From Ectocarpus siliculosus (lineage: Eukaryota; Sar; Phaeophyceae; Ectocarpales; Ectocarpaceae), in contig FN648505.1 of NCBI GenBank assembly GCA_000310025.1, positions 47,436-111,435 on the forward strand: 64,000 bases of DNA, written 5' to 3'. Positions 25,201-35,300 of this stretch are shown piece by piece; position 1 is the stretch's first letter, and every line of letters begins with the position of its first letter. The notes beneath the pieces were generated by a model that made no database searches, was not told the DNA's origin, and worked only from the letters and a program-made list of their open reading frames with translations. Position numbers and translations under genes: made by a program.

Positions 25201-26847
25201 AGAATGACGTCAGCGTGCTCACATTGACCCGCTGCAACCTGCTCGGCGTTTGGCGCGTGCTCGGGTTCCGCTTGCACACTGCAAAACCAAACGAAAGCAA
25301 CCGTGAAAGTGACAGTGCATCGTCAGAAAAAAATATATATGCCGATTAGTTTCTGATAAATTTAGCGAGCAGCAACTGTCGAAAAATAAAATGAGAATGC
25401 AGAACGGCCGGGCCCCTACCTGGGCAAATGTCTTTCTTTTCCAAACGAGTTATACAAGCGTTGGGTTGCAACAATAACGTGTAGTTTCGATCGGAGATTT
25501 GCCGGTGAGAAAGAAGAGTATCGAACACTACACAAGCACTGTTGTTTCGTGACATCCCCCAACTACTACATCGACTCACTTGTGGCATCGGTTATCGCAG
25601 CAGTTCACGATGTAGCTTGCAGGCGCACCAGGTTGCTCGGCGGTGACGTCGGTGATGACCATGACACGGTCGCCGCGGGCGGTAGTGGACACCGAAAACA
25701 GTGCCTTTTGTCTATCTCTAGAGTTGCGCGCCGCCACCGTGAGAGGCAGACGGAGCTTGAAAGCGCTGGTTCGAGCCTGGCGGTGAACCAGTCGGGACAC
25801 GCTACTCCCGTGGATGTGGCCGGCTTGAGCTCGTTGGGATGCCGCTCGCTTATCAGCTTTGCTCTTCTTGCACCTGTATGAGTACGAAGCATGTGATGGT
25901 GGGAAGAATAGAGGGGGGGGAAATGAGTATACGTACAGCACGCACGCTGAGAGCAGGTCGTATTGTGGACGCTCCGGTCTTGGTCACACTGCGAGAGGGT
26001 GAAGACCTAACAAACACCGATGGCCAAGCAACCAGAAAAGTTGGAGTCGATACAGATCACCAGCAACATTCCCGGAGCAACTAGGTGAAAACAGGTGACA
26101 GCCTACCAGGCTGCGCGAGCGCTGTGAAAGTCAAGATATTGTTGCATATTCCTCTCAAACAAACCACATGGGTGGCATCGAATCGGGTGACACCCACGTG
26201 TGCGAGAAGCATCCGAGAACTCGATTTGGCACATCACTCTTGGTCACATAATTAAAGAGAATTGCAATTGAACAAAGAAACTGAACAGCGGAAAACGATA
26301 TTGGGTACTCACGCGTGACACAGACATGCCGACTTCGTCGTCGTATCGCAGAAGCAGCAAATGAAGCGATCCTTGGTAAGGTCGATCAGCCCATGGTCGA
26401 CGTGGCAATGCCATCGTTTGAGACACCCACGACAAATCGAAGTAACTGTCTTGCTTTTCGAACAGCACCAGCTGCGCTTCGCCAACGTAGCATTAGCAGG
26501 CACGATGACAGGGACGGGCTTTCCGCTGGAGGCATCCTTTGCCTCCCCCCCCCCCCCTCGTCTTCCTCCTCATGACAGCCTGTCCCTGAGCCATGCGGTG
26601 CGCCATGCTGCAAAACCAGATGTAAACCATGACCGGTCAGGGCGTCACCGACGATGCCACCTGCCGTCCTCTGCTGCACAGGCAACGGCAGCGGCGGAAG
26701 TGGCTGACGTACCCCTCTATCCCGCTGCGGCTGTAACACCGCCCCGCCAGCTGCGCCCTGCTGCGCCATCAAAAGCCGCGGCGGCGGCCGGGGCGGCGGC
26801 CATACCCCTCCAAAGGAACCGGCGGCTGACAGCTGTTGCTGTTGCTG

Positions 26848-26884
<37 letters not shown>

Positions 26885-27633
26885 GGTCGCCACGGCACTT
26901 CGTTGGCTAGGCGCTGCCATGGTGGCAACATTGCTCCAAGTTGGCGTCAGCGTTCATAGTTTAGCTGCGCTACTCCCTCTACCTCCGAATGTAGTAGTGG
27001 TGCACTCGGCCCGTGCGTACGGGTAGAGCAGTATCCCGGTCCCGTAGGTACCCCAATGGCAGACGAAAGGGGCGTATGTGGTTCCGCGAATTCGAAACCA
27101 TCACCTGATAGCTCCCCTGGCGTCCCCAAGGCCTCCGATGCTTGGGACATCTGCACAGCTGTAGCAAGGAACGAGTGCAGCACCCTGCCGCGACGTTCAC
27201 CGGCCCCGAAGCCCTCGCATGAATTTCTTGCATCTCGTCCCAAACTCCCCCGGGATGATGGGCTTTGCGACGCGTGGCGTTTCGCTGGTGGTGATTCACG
27301 TCCACTCACACTTCTGCGAGCCGCTCCGATAGCCGCAGGAGTGTCGCAAGGAAATGTGTTCGCGACGGTGGCAACACCGCCAGGCGCGCCGCTGGCCGAC
27401 AGATGGGAATTGCCCGACGGCTCGCTACCGGAAGAGGTCGCTGTCCGTTCTCGAGGAGGGTTTTGCTGCAAGAAGTTGGAACTCTCTCCAGTGTTCGCGC
27501 ATGGGGCTGCGGGCAAGGGGTGCGACAACGGCTTGTGCTGGCGACCAGCCGCACCATCCACGCAGTCATCCGCGCCTGCATCATGATCAGCATCATGATG
27601 CGCGCCGCCAGCAGAGCGCGTGCTCGGCAGCAT
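18778..27633 (-). CDS. KDZ/HMGXB3-like transposase or derived gene, eight exons
   Basis: Exons, in order: 27633-26313, 25873-25580, 25278-24821, 24678-24162, 23447-23216, 20993-20295, 19624-19561, 19295-18778. Every junction uses GT and AG and the phases fit throughout (2, 2, 1, 2, 0, 0, 1). The protein would be about 1,370 residues: a disordered Ser/Pro/Gln-rich start, a Cys/His cluster, a mostly helical middle with FCPQNRKSNIIVVPARG, an ITDIMC motif resembling the YDxAC motif of KDZ transposases, and an end with HDCNHGDDC and NAHEQNHVKKKRF, like the Cys/His and N-x-x-EQ block of KDZ and HMGXB3-like proteins. KDZ (Kyakuja-Dileera-Zisupton) transposases cut and paste DNA and often carry CxC clusters. 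Family assignment is from motif memory, not a search. The damaged first exon suggests an inactive copy or a wrong exon model there. I found no terminal inverted repeats. Confidence 0.55.
19561..19624 (-). CDS. Exon 7 of the KDZ-like gene
   Basis: This 64-base exon was found by requiring phase 0 from exon 6 and phase 1 into exon 8; only this piece between gatcag and gtacga fits. It codes for AKEEFIAIGLQPANQCAKKRA. The amphipathic, charged composition continues naturally into exon 8. Confidence 0.5.
20295..20993 (-). CDS. Exon 6 of the KDZ-like gene, with the putative D-x-x-C motif
   Basis: This 699-base exon (233 codons, phase 0 at both ends) opens HMPFLVITDIMCRVGPIVHDRC. A hydrophobic strand ending in Asp, then Cys three residues later, matches the pattern of the KDZ YDxAC motif; the Asp would be catalytic if the assignment is right. 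The rest is helical with Arg/Leu-rich segments (LLARARLRNLRRRSHH). The donor is gtgagt. Open frame over the full length and good splice sites make the exon itself well supported. Confidence 0.6.
20994..23215 (-). other. Intron 5 of the KDZ-like gene
   Basis: This 2.2-kb interval holds no supported exon and no recognisable element. The other introns (19296-19560, 19625-20294, 23448-24161, 24679-24820, 25279-25579, 25874-26312) are likewise without visible genes or repeats. Confidence 0.45.
23216..23447 (-). CDS. Exon 5 of the KDZ-like gene
   Basis: The 232-base exon lies between a strong acceptor (ccccaccctcag) and a gtgagt donor. It codes for NRVLLIELFKTVEKLWREN and ends LAVLLLHHV. The join to exon 6 gives LLLHHVHMPFLVITDIMC, which reads as one continuous hydrophobic strand into the putative catalytic motif. 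This supports the exon pairing across a 2.2-kb intron. Confidence 0.55.
24162..24678 (-). CDS. Exon 4 of the KDZ-like gene
   Basis: The exon codes for a helical region (NNYLKKLLLDAYLAFEAL, then about 70 mostly hydrophobic residues) and FCPQNRKSNIIVVPARGHA, which resembles the Cys-containing strand pair before the catalytic part of HMGXB3/KDZ-like proteins. The acceptor must be the second AG of ccagag to keep frame. The end matches a gtattt donor in phase 2. Confidence 0.5.
24821..25278 (-). CDS. Exon 3 of the KDZ-like gene
   Basis: The exon begins after ttttgcag and codes for an acidic, Glu/Ala-rich region, then GVPLLIRLGETQTYVVYHPG and a basic segment ending with the Cys-rich YYCRCIDC. The donor chosen is gtatgt because it gives the phase needed by exon 4; an earlier gtgata donor at 24851 is possible but breaks the frame. 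Function is not known beyond the gene-level assignment. Confidence 0.45.
25580..25873 (-). CDS. Exon 2 of the KDZ-like gene
   Basis: The acceptor follows actcatacag, and the first codon is completed by two bases from exon 1. It codes for a basic segment (CKKSKADKRAASQRA), then a strand-rich stretch and the Cys pair in NCCDNRCH, which may complete the zinc cluster begun in exon 1. The exon ends at a gtgagt donor in phase 2. Confidence 0.55.
26313..27633 (-). pseudogene. Exon 1 of the KDZ-like gene, interrupted
   Basis: The start ATG is at 27633. The frame codes for a Ser/Pro/Ala-rich disordered region. It is interrupted by TGA at 26949-26947 (where Arg would be CGA) and by TAG inside a CAG-repeat poly-Gln tract near 26848. 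A 13-base C run on the plus strand (26545-26557) then changes frame before the zinc cluster SWCCSKSKTVTSICRGC...HCHVDHG...RFICCFC, which ends the exon at a gtgagt donor. Same-frame coding continues across both stops, so these are probably late mutations, or an unrecognised intron removes them. Confidence 0.5.
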
Positions 27634-29685
27634 GCCGCTCACCTCCTTGCATCAACGACTGACCGCTGCTGTGGTGGCCAACGGTGGAAGCCACGCTATG
27701 CAATGCCTCCCTCTAGAGGCTACGTGTCGATAAGGTAGCACGGCCGCCCTGTCCGTCCTTCACAGCACGCGCACCTCGTGCGCGGCGTGCGGAGAAATGT
27801 AGCTATAGCGCCGGGGTTTCCGCACCCCAGGAGAGCTTTGTGAATAGAACCAAAAAGAGGTTCACCGAGGGAGCGCGCGCACGCGCATCTCCAACCAATG
27901 AGGAGACAGTAAATTTAGAAGTAAAAATCCCTTCGCATGGATGGTAAAATGTACTGACCCTTGCTGATCGTCTCTCAGCAATAACAAGCAACTTTCCCAT
28001 CTCTACATGGCCGTGGACAAGATTGTCAACGACGGAACCTTCTTGATACGTAGATGCGGTGTGATAAATGACGTCTTGTACAGTAGACGTAACACGGTGT
28101 CATGAATGACTTGATGGTTTATGAGATGATTGTAATGGTAGCGAAATATCACGAGGTGTGCGAGCCCCACCGTGCTCACTCCCCAACTATTCCTCAGCAT
28201 CTCTCCTCTACAAGTAAACTGAAGAAGAAGAAAGAAAATACAAGTCCCAGAAGCGGCATTTAGCAACATCGTCGACTTCGGTCACTGCCTCAGCAGACTT
28301 CGGTCTGCACAGACTTCGGTCTGAACATCACACAGACTTCTATCTGGAACTGCACAAAGGCTTAACTGCCTGCAGACGACCCTTGGGTACAGGGCACCTC
28401 GACACTACTACCCATTTCTACAAATGCAAGTTTTAAACCGTCAACCGCGGGGGACTTACGTCCTGCTGCCGGCCAGGAACGCGCTAACCGTGGGCGGAAC
28501 ACAGCAAGAGTGTTTGTAGTCAACGTTGAAGGAGGGGATGTTCTGTCGCTACAACCGGTTTGAAAACCCAACTATCGAAGCGCTCTAAAATCGTTGCACA
28601 TAACTGACTTGCCCATGCAGGGCTACTGCGGTGCTGCTGCACTTCTGGTAACAGCTACACGATCGTGGCCATCTGTGTTTGGGCGAAAATGATTCCATAT
28701 CGTGTTTTTGGCTTAGCGAATTAGGCCACAGTGTTTCAATATGAAACTCAAACGACGGTGCCTGGTCGATAGTAACGAACTAAAATACAGTAGTACGGGT
28801 TATCCCCGACTGCCGGCCACGAAATCTCCCCCAAGGCTGCGATAATATTCGCGAATGACACACACATCTTAACGACTTCGTTACCACCCCCCTTAGTTAG
28901 ATGTATCAAGGGTTTGGTTGTTCGCGTCACCGCAGCCCCGCCACAGGCGGCCTGCACCACTACGACGATGAATACGCCTATTGATCCGCCATCCCCGCAC
29001 ACTTGAAGTCACCTGCATGTCAGGTCAACAGAGTACGGCGCTTCGTCACAAATAAGCTAGCAAAGTAGCTTTGGTAGTTGAGGAAGCGTACCGTATGCAC
29101 ACAACAACCAAACAAGCTTATTTTGGAGGAGACCAATCGGTTATTCACGACATGAACGTTGCTAACGGAATGGCCACCGACCGTTTGTTCCAGACGTTCT
29201 ACGGGTTGAAGATGTAGCATAGGCGAGACGACATGCAGACAGGCACGTTTAGGTGTCATCCTGCGTATGGTACACACGTTCAACCGGAGAATATCCTTCA
29301 AACACAACAAACAAAAGGTACGGTTCACCTTCATAGGGTTTACGCCGGGGGCAGCCCGTGGCCTGCATTTACGGCAATTCATGATGTCAACACACCCTCC
29401 TATCCAACGTTCGCACGTCCCCCAACGACCATGCAGATCAAAGAGATCAAAGGGTACGCTCGACGCTATAATAGCAACCATCACCGAAATAAAAAAGTAG
29501 AGCAACAAACACCGCTGACAACGAATATGAAAGTCCATTCCTGCCCCCCTCCCACTTTGCCGAGTACATGTCCTTTTGTGTTTCAACTAGCCAGGCACTG
29601 ACCCCTTAATGCGTACGAACGAGTGGGGTGTGAAGTGGTTGAAGCCCTTGTACTGCTCTACAACCATTCGGGATTTAGGACAAAA
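27634..29685. other. Intergenic region, no gene seen
   Basis: The region contains the 5' flank of the KDZ-like gene and two small hairpins near 28293-28323. Open frames of up to 188 codons (29586-29020, minus) have no motif, splice context or composition that I can support. Confidence 0.5.
28293..28323. repeat. Two tandem hairpins with ttcg loops
   Basis: The sequence gcagacttcggtctgc at 28293-28308 is a six-base-pair stem with a ttcg loop. A second copy, cagacttcggtctg, is at 28310-28323, and a decayed third at 28333-28346. A ttcg loop closed by C-G would be exceptionally stable in RNA. Confidence 0.7.
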
Positions 29686-29689
29686 TACT

Positions 29690-31240
29690 GTACGCAATCG
29701 AGACGGAACCGGCAGACGTGCACTCCGACGCGATCCATCGACGACTTGAAAATGTACACTGGAAAAGTATCGCCTTCGCTGGTGCAGTGTTGAATCAACC
29801 CTTCAACCATGAACGAACCCAAGCCAAAATATCATACTGAATGGACCAAACAAGGGATGAGTGTGCACAACTGGCAGAACTGCGGACCCGAGTGCAAACA
29901 GATCCGTCGATTGTACTGCACCCGAGACACGCAATGGCCGTCATGCAGCGTCACACACACGGCTAAGCAATCGAGACTGAAATTCGAACGACTTCCTACC
30001 AGAAAGCAGAAAGGCTCGCGTGTACTCCCACGGGATCAATCCACTTGAAAATGAATACTAGCAAAGAAACGCCTCCGCTGGTGCAGTGTGGAACCAACCC
30101 GTACACCATCAAGGCAAGGGAAAATAACACACTGAATGAACCAAACAAGGAATGGGTGTGCAGGACGTCGGACTCGAGCGCAGACCGATCCGTCGCTTGG
30201 ACTGCAACCTAAGGGCACAACGACCTTGAGGGACGTCGCACACACTACGCGCAATCGACACTGAAATATGAATGACATCCTGCCAGAAAGCAGAAAGGTT
30301 CGCGTGTACTCCCACGCGATCCATCGACGACTTGAAGAAGTATGCTAGAAAAGAAACGCCTTCGCTGGTGCAGTGCGGAAGCCACCTTTCAACCACGAAC
30401 CCCACCCAAAATATCATACTGAATGGACCAAACAAGGAATGAGTGTGCAGAACTATGGACTTGAGCGCAAACAGATCCGTCGATTGCACTGCACCCGAGA
30501 CACGCAATTCATATTGCAGCGTCACACACACGGCTAAGCAATTGAGACGGAAATACGAACGACAGTCTACCAGAAAGCAAAAAGGTCGCGTGTACTCCCT
30601 CCGGATCCATCGACTTGGAAAATGTATACTAGAAAAGAAACGCCTTCGCTGGTGCAGTGTGGAACCAACCCGTACACCATCAAGGCAAGGAAAACACAAA
30701 CTGGAAGGACCAAACGAGGAATGGCAAACAAGGAATCGGTGGGCAGGACGGCGGACTCGAGGGCAAACCGATCCGTCGCTTGGACTGCAACCTAATAGCA
30801 CAACGACCGTGAGGGACGTCGCACACACTACACGCAATCGACACTGAAAAAATAACGACATCCAGCCAGAAAGCAGAAAGGCTCGCGTGTACTCCCACAC
30901 GATCCATCGACGACTTGAAGAAGTATGCTAGAAAAGAAACGCCTTCGCTGGTGCAGTGCGGAAGCCACACTTCAACCACCAAGCAAAGGCAAAAAACATA
31001 CTGAATGGACCAAACAAGGAATGAGTGTGCAGAACTGCGGAACCGAGCACAAAAAGATCCATCGATTGTACTGCACACGCAATTCATATTTCAGCGTTAC
31101 CCATGCGATAAGCAACCGAGACGGAAATACGGACGACAGCCTACCAGATAGAAGACGACTCGCGTGTGCTCTCAGGCAATAACCGACTTCGAAGGGCCTA
31201 CGAGATAAAACGTCCTCGCCCGTACCGCAGAACCCAGCCG
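29690..31240. repeat. Satellite, unit about 285-300 bp, about five copies
   Basis: The marker cgctggtgcagtg recurs near 29778, 30077, 30363, 30648 and 30947, giving spacings of 299, 286, 285 and 299. Other shared blocks are gaatggaccaaacaagga, gatccatcgacgacttga and the cacacacggctaagca segment. Units differ by point changes and small gaps, so the array is not very young. The long minus-strand frame over it (30900-30109) is itself repeated and I treat it as non-coding. Confidence 0.9.
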
Positions 31241-31463
31241 TTGCGCACGTCCCCACTCAAAAGACTGGACCTGGAAGAAACTGGGTGCTTCGCAGTGTAG
31301 CAGGTTCTGCCAGGTTATTTATCCCAAGCGAGGATGGGAAGGTAGACGTCCTACATGTTGATGGCCTTACGAGCCTCCCGGAGCTCTTGGTTAGCATCGG
31401 CATTGCTCAGCAGCCTACACTGCTTAGCCCATCTGGAAAGCACAGGGTGGTGATTGGGGCGTG

Positions 31464-31557
31464 GTCGTGTGATTGTTGAAGGAAAGTTGTGAATGCAGTG
31501 AATAAATACAGTCGTGTGATTGTTGAAGGAAAGTTGTGAATGTAGTGAATAAATACA
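31464..31557. repeat. 47-bp direct duplication
   Basis: Two adjacent copies beginning gtcgtgtgattgttgaagg differ at one base (gaatgcag against gaatgtag). Confidence 0.85.
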
Positions 31558-32220
31558 GTGTACAGTAGGATGAGCGTACAAGCGCCCACTTCAGTGGAGA
31601 AAACAGTACGTGTACATGCGTGTGCTTGGTGTTTGCCAGGGATGTATCAATGTTAGAAGAGCTACATACATACATGTGCCTAAGTAATGGGTTTCTTCCT
31701 TGGCAGCGGACAGTAGCCCCGCTAACTCACCAGGAAGCAAGAATTAGCGGGCGTCGTTGTTTTCTGTTGACGGAGCTAAAACCTTGATTGTACATAGTCT
31801 AGTATGCATGCCAGACGCGGAGTCTACATTAGTTACCAGGGTTTGACTGATGGGGGGGTTGGACCAACAGCAGGGTTTACAGGTGCATTTTGACGCACAC
31901 GTGCGTGTATGACCAGGAATTATGTTTGTAGCATAGTCTATATGGCTGTGGATGGACTCGGAATTGAGCAACTACGTACCACGCCTTCATGCACGGCAGG
32001 ACGAACGCCCCTCGCTACGCATAGCCAGCTCGGACTGATTCGTGTACTAGTCTATGTGGTTGCGTCGAGAGACAAGTGCGTCGTAAGACGTCTGCAACTA
32101 CTGTCGTAGTGCCTGTAGCGTGTTTCCTTGGGTTCAGTTCGGTCGGGATAAAGTCCGCGTGGTATGGCATACTCCACCCACTTCCTAGATGCATACGAAT
32201 GAGGTTACTTAGGGACCTAC
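31558..32220. other. Non-coding, possible downstream part of the next minus-strand gene
   Basis: The donor gtaggt at 32220-32215 implies that the minus-strand gene to the right continues here, but I cannot identify the next exon with confidence. Confidence 0.4.
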
Positions 32221-33714
32221 CTCGATATGTTGGGAGCCTTGTAAAGGGGTAGAGTAGCGACGGAGTTGGTCAGGTTGGGTTTGCCGTTCATCCTGCGGCA
32301 GCTCTTCATGGCCTCGAAGGACGCGATGGTCGCGCGTAGGGTTCCCACGGTCGCCGACGGGGACTGCATCAACTCCAGTTGCTCCCGAAACCCATCTAGT
32401 TCTGGGTCTGGTCGCAAACATTATGGTTCCATTCGGAGGGCGTAAGTACATGGTGGACGAAGGATTTCGAATATCGGGTAGTATTCTGGGTGAACTGTGG
32501 TTTGCAGGTTGAAATTATAGTTGCGCACGTGTCGATAGCCTTTCCTATTCACACCGGGGCTGAATCGTGTATTTCCCTCAACCCAACGAAGCACGGGGGG
32601 AGGGCGGCGACAAAAAACGATTTTTATACACAAAGTCTACGCGCTATCGAACCCGAACGGCGCGATCGTAAACGGGGTAGTCGAACGTGCACTGGGGTGT
32701 ACTGCACCTGACCATGTTACCCTCACCTGGTACTCCCTGGGCGACTGCGGCGTTTCCAGGGGGCGCAACCGCCGCTGCAGCAGGGGGCGCCACCGCAGGG
32801 GCAGCAGGGGGCGCAACCGCTGGAGCAGGAGGGACAGCAATCGCTGGACCAGCAAGAGGCGCCACCGCCGCCACCCCAGCAGACGCAGCAACCTTGTTTG
32901 CACCAGCAGATAGTGGAATCGCTGGGCCAACCCCCAAATAGGACGATGACCCATGCGCAGTCGCGGGAGCTCCGCCAGGCGCGCCCTGAACCATTCCGTA
33001 CGGTGCCAAAGCGGATGGGAGGGTGTCCAATGAAGACCCCCCAACAGAAGGAAGGAAGGTTGATACACCGGGCCCGTAAGGTGTGTTGGCTCCTAGCTGC
33101 CCCCTGTGCTGTCCGTGTGCCCCGCCGAGCTGATGATGAGGCCACTGGGCAGAACAGATGGCGTGGTAGTCGGCAAGGGAAACCCAAGGTTGGCTGCAGG
33201 CACCCGGGCCGAATTCCGTTGGTGGCTGGTTGATGATCCCGGCCGCGCCGTTGTATCCAACGGCCATGTGCCCCATGGATCCCATCGGCTGTGGCGTAAA
33301 GGGAGCTCCTGTGCCCCGGTAGTGGCCATGAAGCTCGTGGTTGTTGCCGGTGCGCCTCGCTGCGGAATACGTGGGGTTGTGGCCGTTGCCGCCGCGGCCG
33401 TCTCCATCGCCTCCGGTGGTGGTGGTGGTGGTGCTGCTGGCGTTTGAGCGCCACGGGCCCGTTAGGAAGTCGCCTTGTCCGCTCTCAGTTGCAAGGTCGC
33501 AAACACCGGTCGGCACAGTCCAGGGTGTAGCCTCAGGAGCCTCAGACGAGCCCGTTAAATCTTCCACCATGCCGTCTGAGCTACCGTCGAACAGACCTCG
33601 GAGGTGGCCGTCGCCCGTGTAGATGTCGCCCTCGTCGACGACAGTCGTCGATGAATCGAATGAGTCGTTGACGCCGTTGGACGAGCTGCCAGCCTGGTCG
33701 TTGTTGTCCTCCAT
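32221..33714 (-). CDS. Low-complexity protein, first two exons (33714-32727 and 32407-32221)
   Basis: The start ATG at 33714 opens MEDNNDQAGSSSNG. Exon 1 (329 codons) codes for an acidic Ser/Asp-rich start, a Thr run, Gly/His/Gln-rich prion-like sequence, and a repeat of the type AVAPPAA near its end. It closes at a gtgagg donor in phase 1. The proposed exon 2 keeps the frame and codes for DPELDGFREQLELMQ, then SFEAMKSCRRMNGKPN, ending at a gtaggt donor in phase 2; its acceptor lacks a strong pyrimidine tract, so this junction is tentative. The gene continues beyond, unresolved. The composition fits a disordered nuclear or RNA-binding regulator, but no domain is recognised. Confidence 0.5.
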
Positions 33715-35300
33715 CCAATGCAACCTCTCCTTCAGCTGTGCAACCGTAAAGTAGTGTGAGACATGTTAGTATATGTTGAGGTCAACACCGTGTGTATTTG
33801 AATCAGGCACAGCCCTCGGGTTGTCATTAGCGTATGTAATTAGTCAGGGTTGTCCTTGACGCCACGTTTATTGTTGCGATGAAGGGGTACCGCTGCCGTG
33901 CCAACACTGCTTTGACATCGGGTCAGATTGCTCATTGGTAGTCCATGTCGTCCTCGGGATATGATATTGCCTGCCTGTATTTCGTTACCCGTTCAGGTTA
34001 ACCATCAGCTACGCAATGTCAGGCCATGTCAAAAACTTGTCCAGCAGGTGCCGCGTATGCCTCTTGAGGATTGTACATGCTAGGGTTACGGCCAAAGCCG
34101 ACGACGTGATTGGGTGGAGGGTGTTTTAGAAACCACAGGTATCGAAACAGATTGTCGATATCGCCCCGATACACTCAAACTGAGCGCGGACGAAATCAAG
34201 GCTCAAGGGTTGAAATTTTACCCCGTGAGCGTGCACACTTTGGGTCACTGTTAACGACGAAAAACAAACGAAAAAAACGGTTCCATGCTTTTTCGGATAG
34301 ATATGGAGGCGTTGCTCCCCTGATCAGGGAAAGTAGCGAATTTATTCCCGGATCCGGGAATATGACACAAGGGTCGGGCAGGCGCACCGCGAATAGTTGG
34401 AACATCACTGAGAACGCTAGCTAGACCTGCCAAACTCACGTCCAGGTCTGTTGTCGACATGGACAAGCAACAGAAGCCGCGTTCAGTCCGTTCTTGGTCC
34501 AAAATGAGATATTGCGTGGTGCTCTCTCGTCGTCATCTGCTACTGTTGGTGCTGGAGAAGGGTTTTCAATCACACATAGCTTACACGGAAACAGTACAAC
34601 GAGTACGGCAGCAGCGCCAAGACCTGTAAGGCGCTGATTCCTTCGGTTGGGCTGTCTACATTATACTCACCCGGCGCCGTGCTTGTTCGTGGGTACTGGG
34701 GGCTTGGGTGCTGCTCAAAGAAGGTATGTGAGAGACGTGTTCCACCTCACCAAAGTGCCGTTGCTAAAGACGAGGCTAGATGATCGATCTGTTTTTTGGT
34801 CGGACACATCAACATCAATACACGGCACGCCACGCAGCAGTAGTAGAGCAACAGGGCTTCCGATACGCTAATTCTTTCGGATTGGTCATGTATGTAATGC
34901 TGGTCGTCAGCGCCGCTGCGGCGCTACGATTGTTGAGCTCGTCTACCTTTGGACAGGTGGTGGTCAAAGCCGGGAGTCGCAACCGTGAAAAATGAGCCGG
35001 CAAACTGAACAAATCGCAAACAAGACCCAGGTTGCGACACTCTACCCTGCGCCTGTTGTTGCTGAGAGCTATAAACAGCAGGGCGGTTCGACGGGATCTT
35101 TTGTGTCCGATTAGGGTAATTGCGATTTTACCGCTGCTCTATGGTGAGCAAAACCAAGGCAACCTGTTGTGTGCTGAGCAAAATCGTGTATTCAGCAAAG
35201 TTAACGTAATTTTTTCGATGACATCACGAATAGAACAAGCATAATAAAACAAAGGTCGGTTTTCTTTTCGCCGTTCAGGGTTTAAAATTCTGAAGCTTTA
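33715..35300. other. Intergenic region, no gene seen
   Basis: This is the 5' flank of the low-complexity gene and then unique-looking non-coding DNA. It contains a 20-bp perfect palindrome at 34343-34362. No supported gene. Confidence 0.5.
34343..34362. repeat. 20-bp perfect palindrome
   Basis: The sequence tattcccggatccgggaata equals its own reverse complement. It could be a binding site for a dimeric protein or chance; no context decides. Confidence 0.6.

Noticed and set aside
26361-27026. Plus-strand frame of 221 codons with a poly-Ala tract
   Set aside because: It is antisense to the poly-Gln and Pro-rich exon 1 of the KDZ-like gene; the Ala run is the CTG side of the CAG tract.
29020-29586. 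Minus-strand frame of 188 codons with several Cys residues
   Set aside because: No ordered Cys/His pattern, no splice context and no recognisable family; composition fits chance.
30109-30900. Minus-strand open frame of 263 codons
   Set aside because: It spans three units of the 290-bp satellite and its protein repeats with the same period, so it is a by-product of the repeat.
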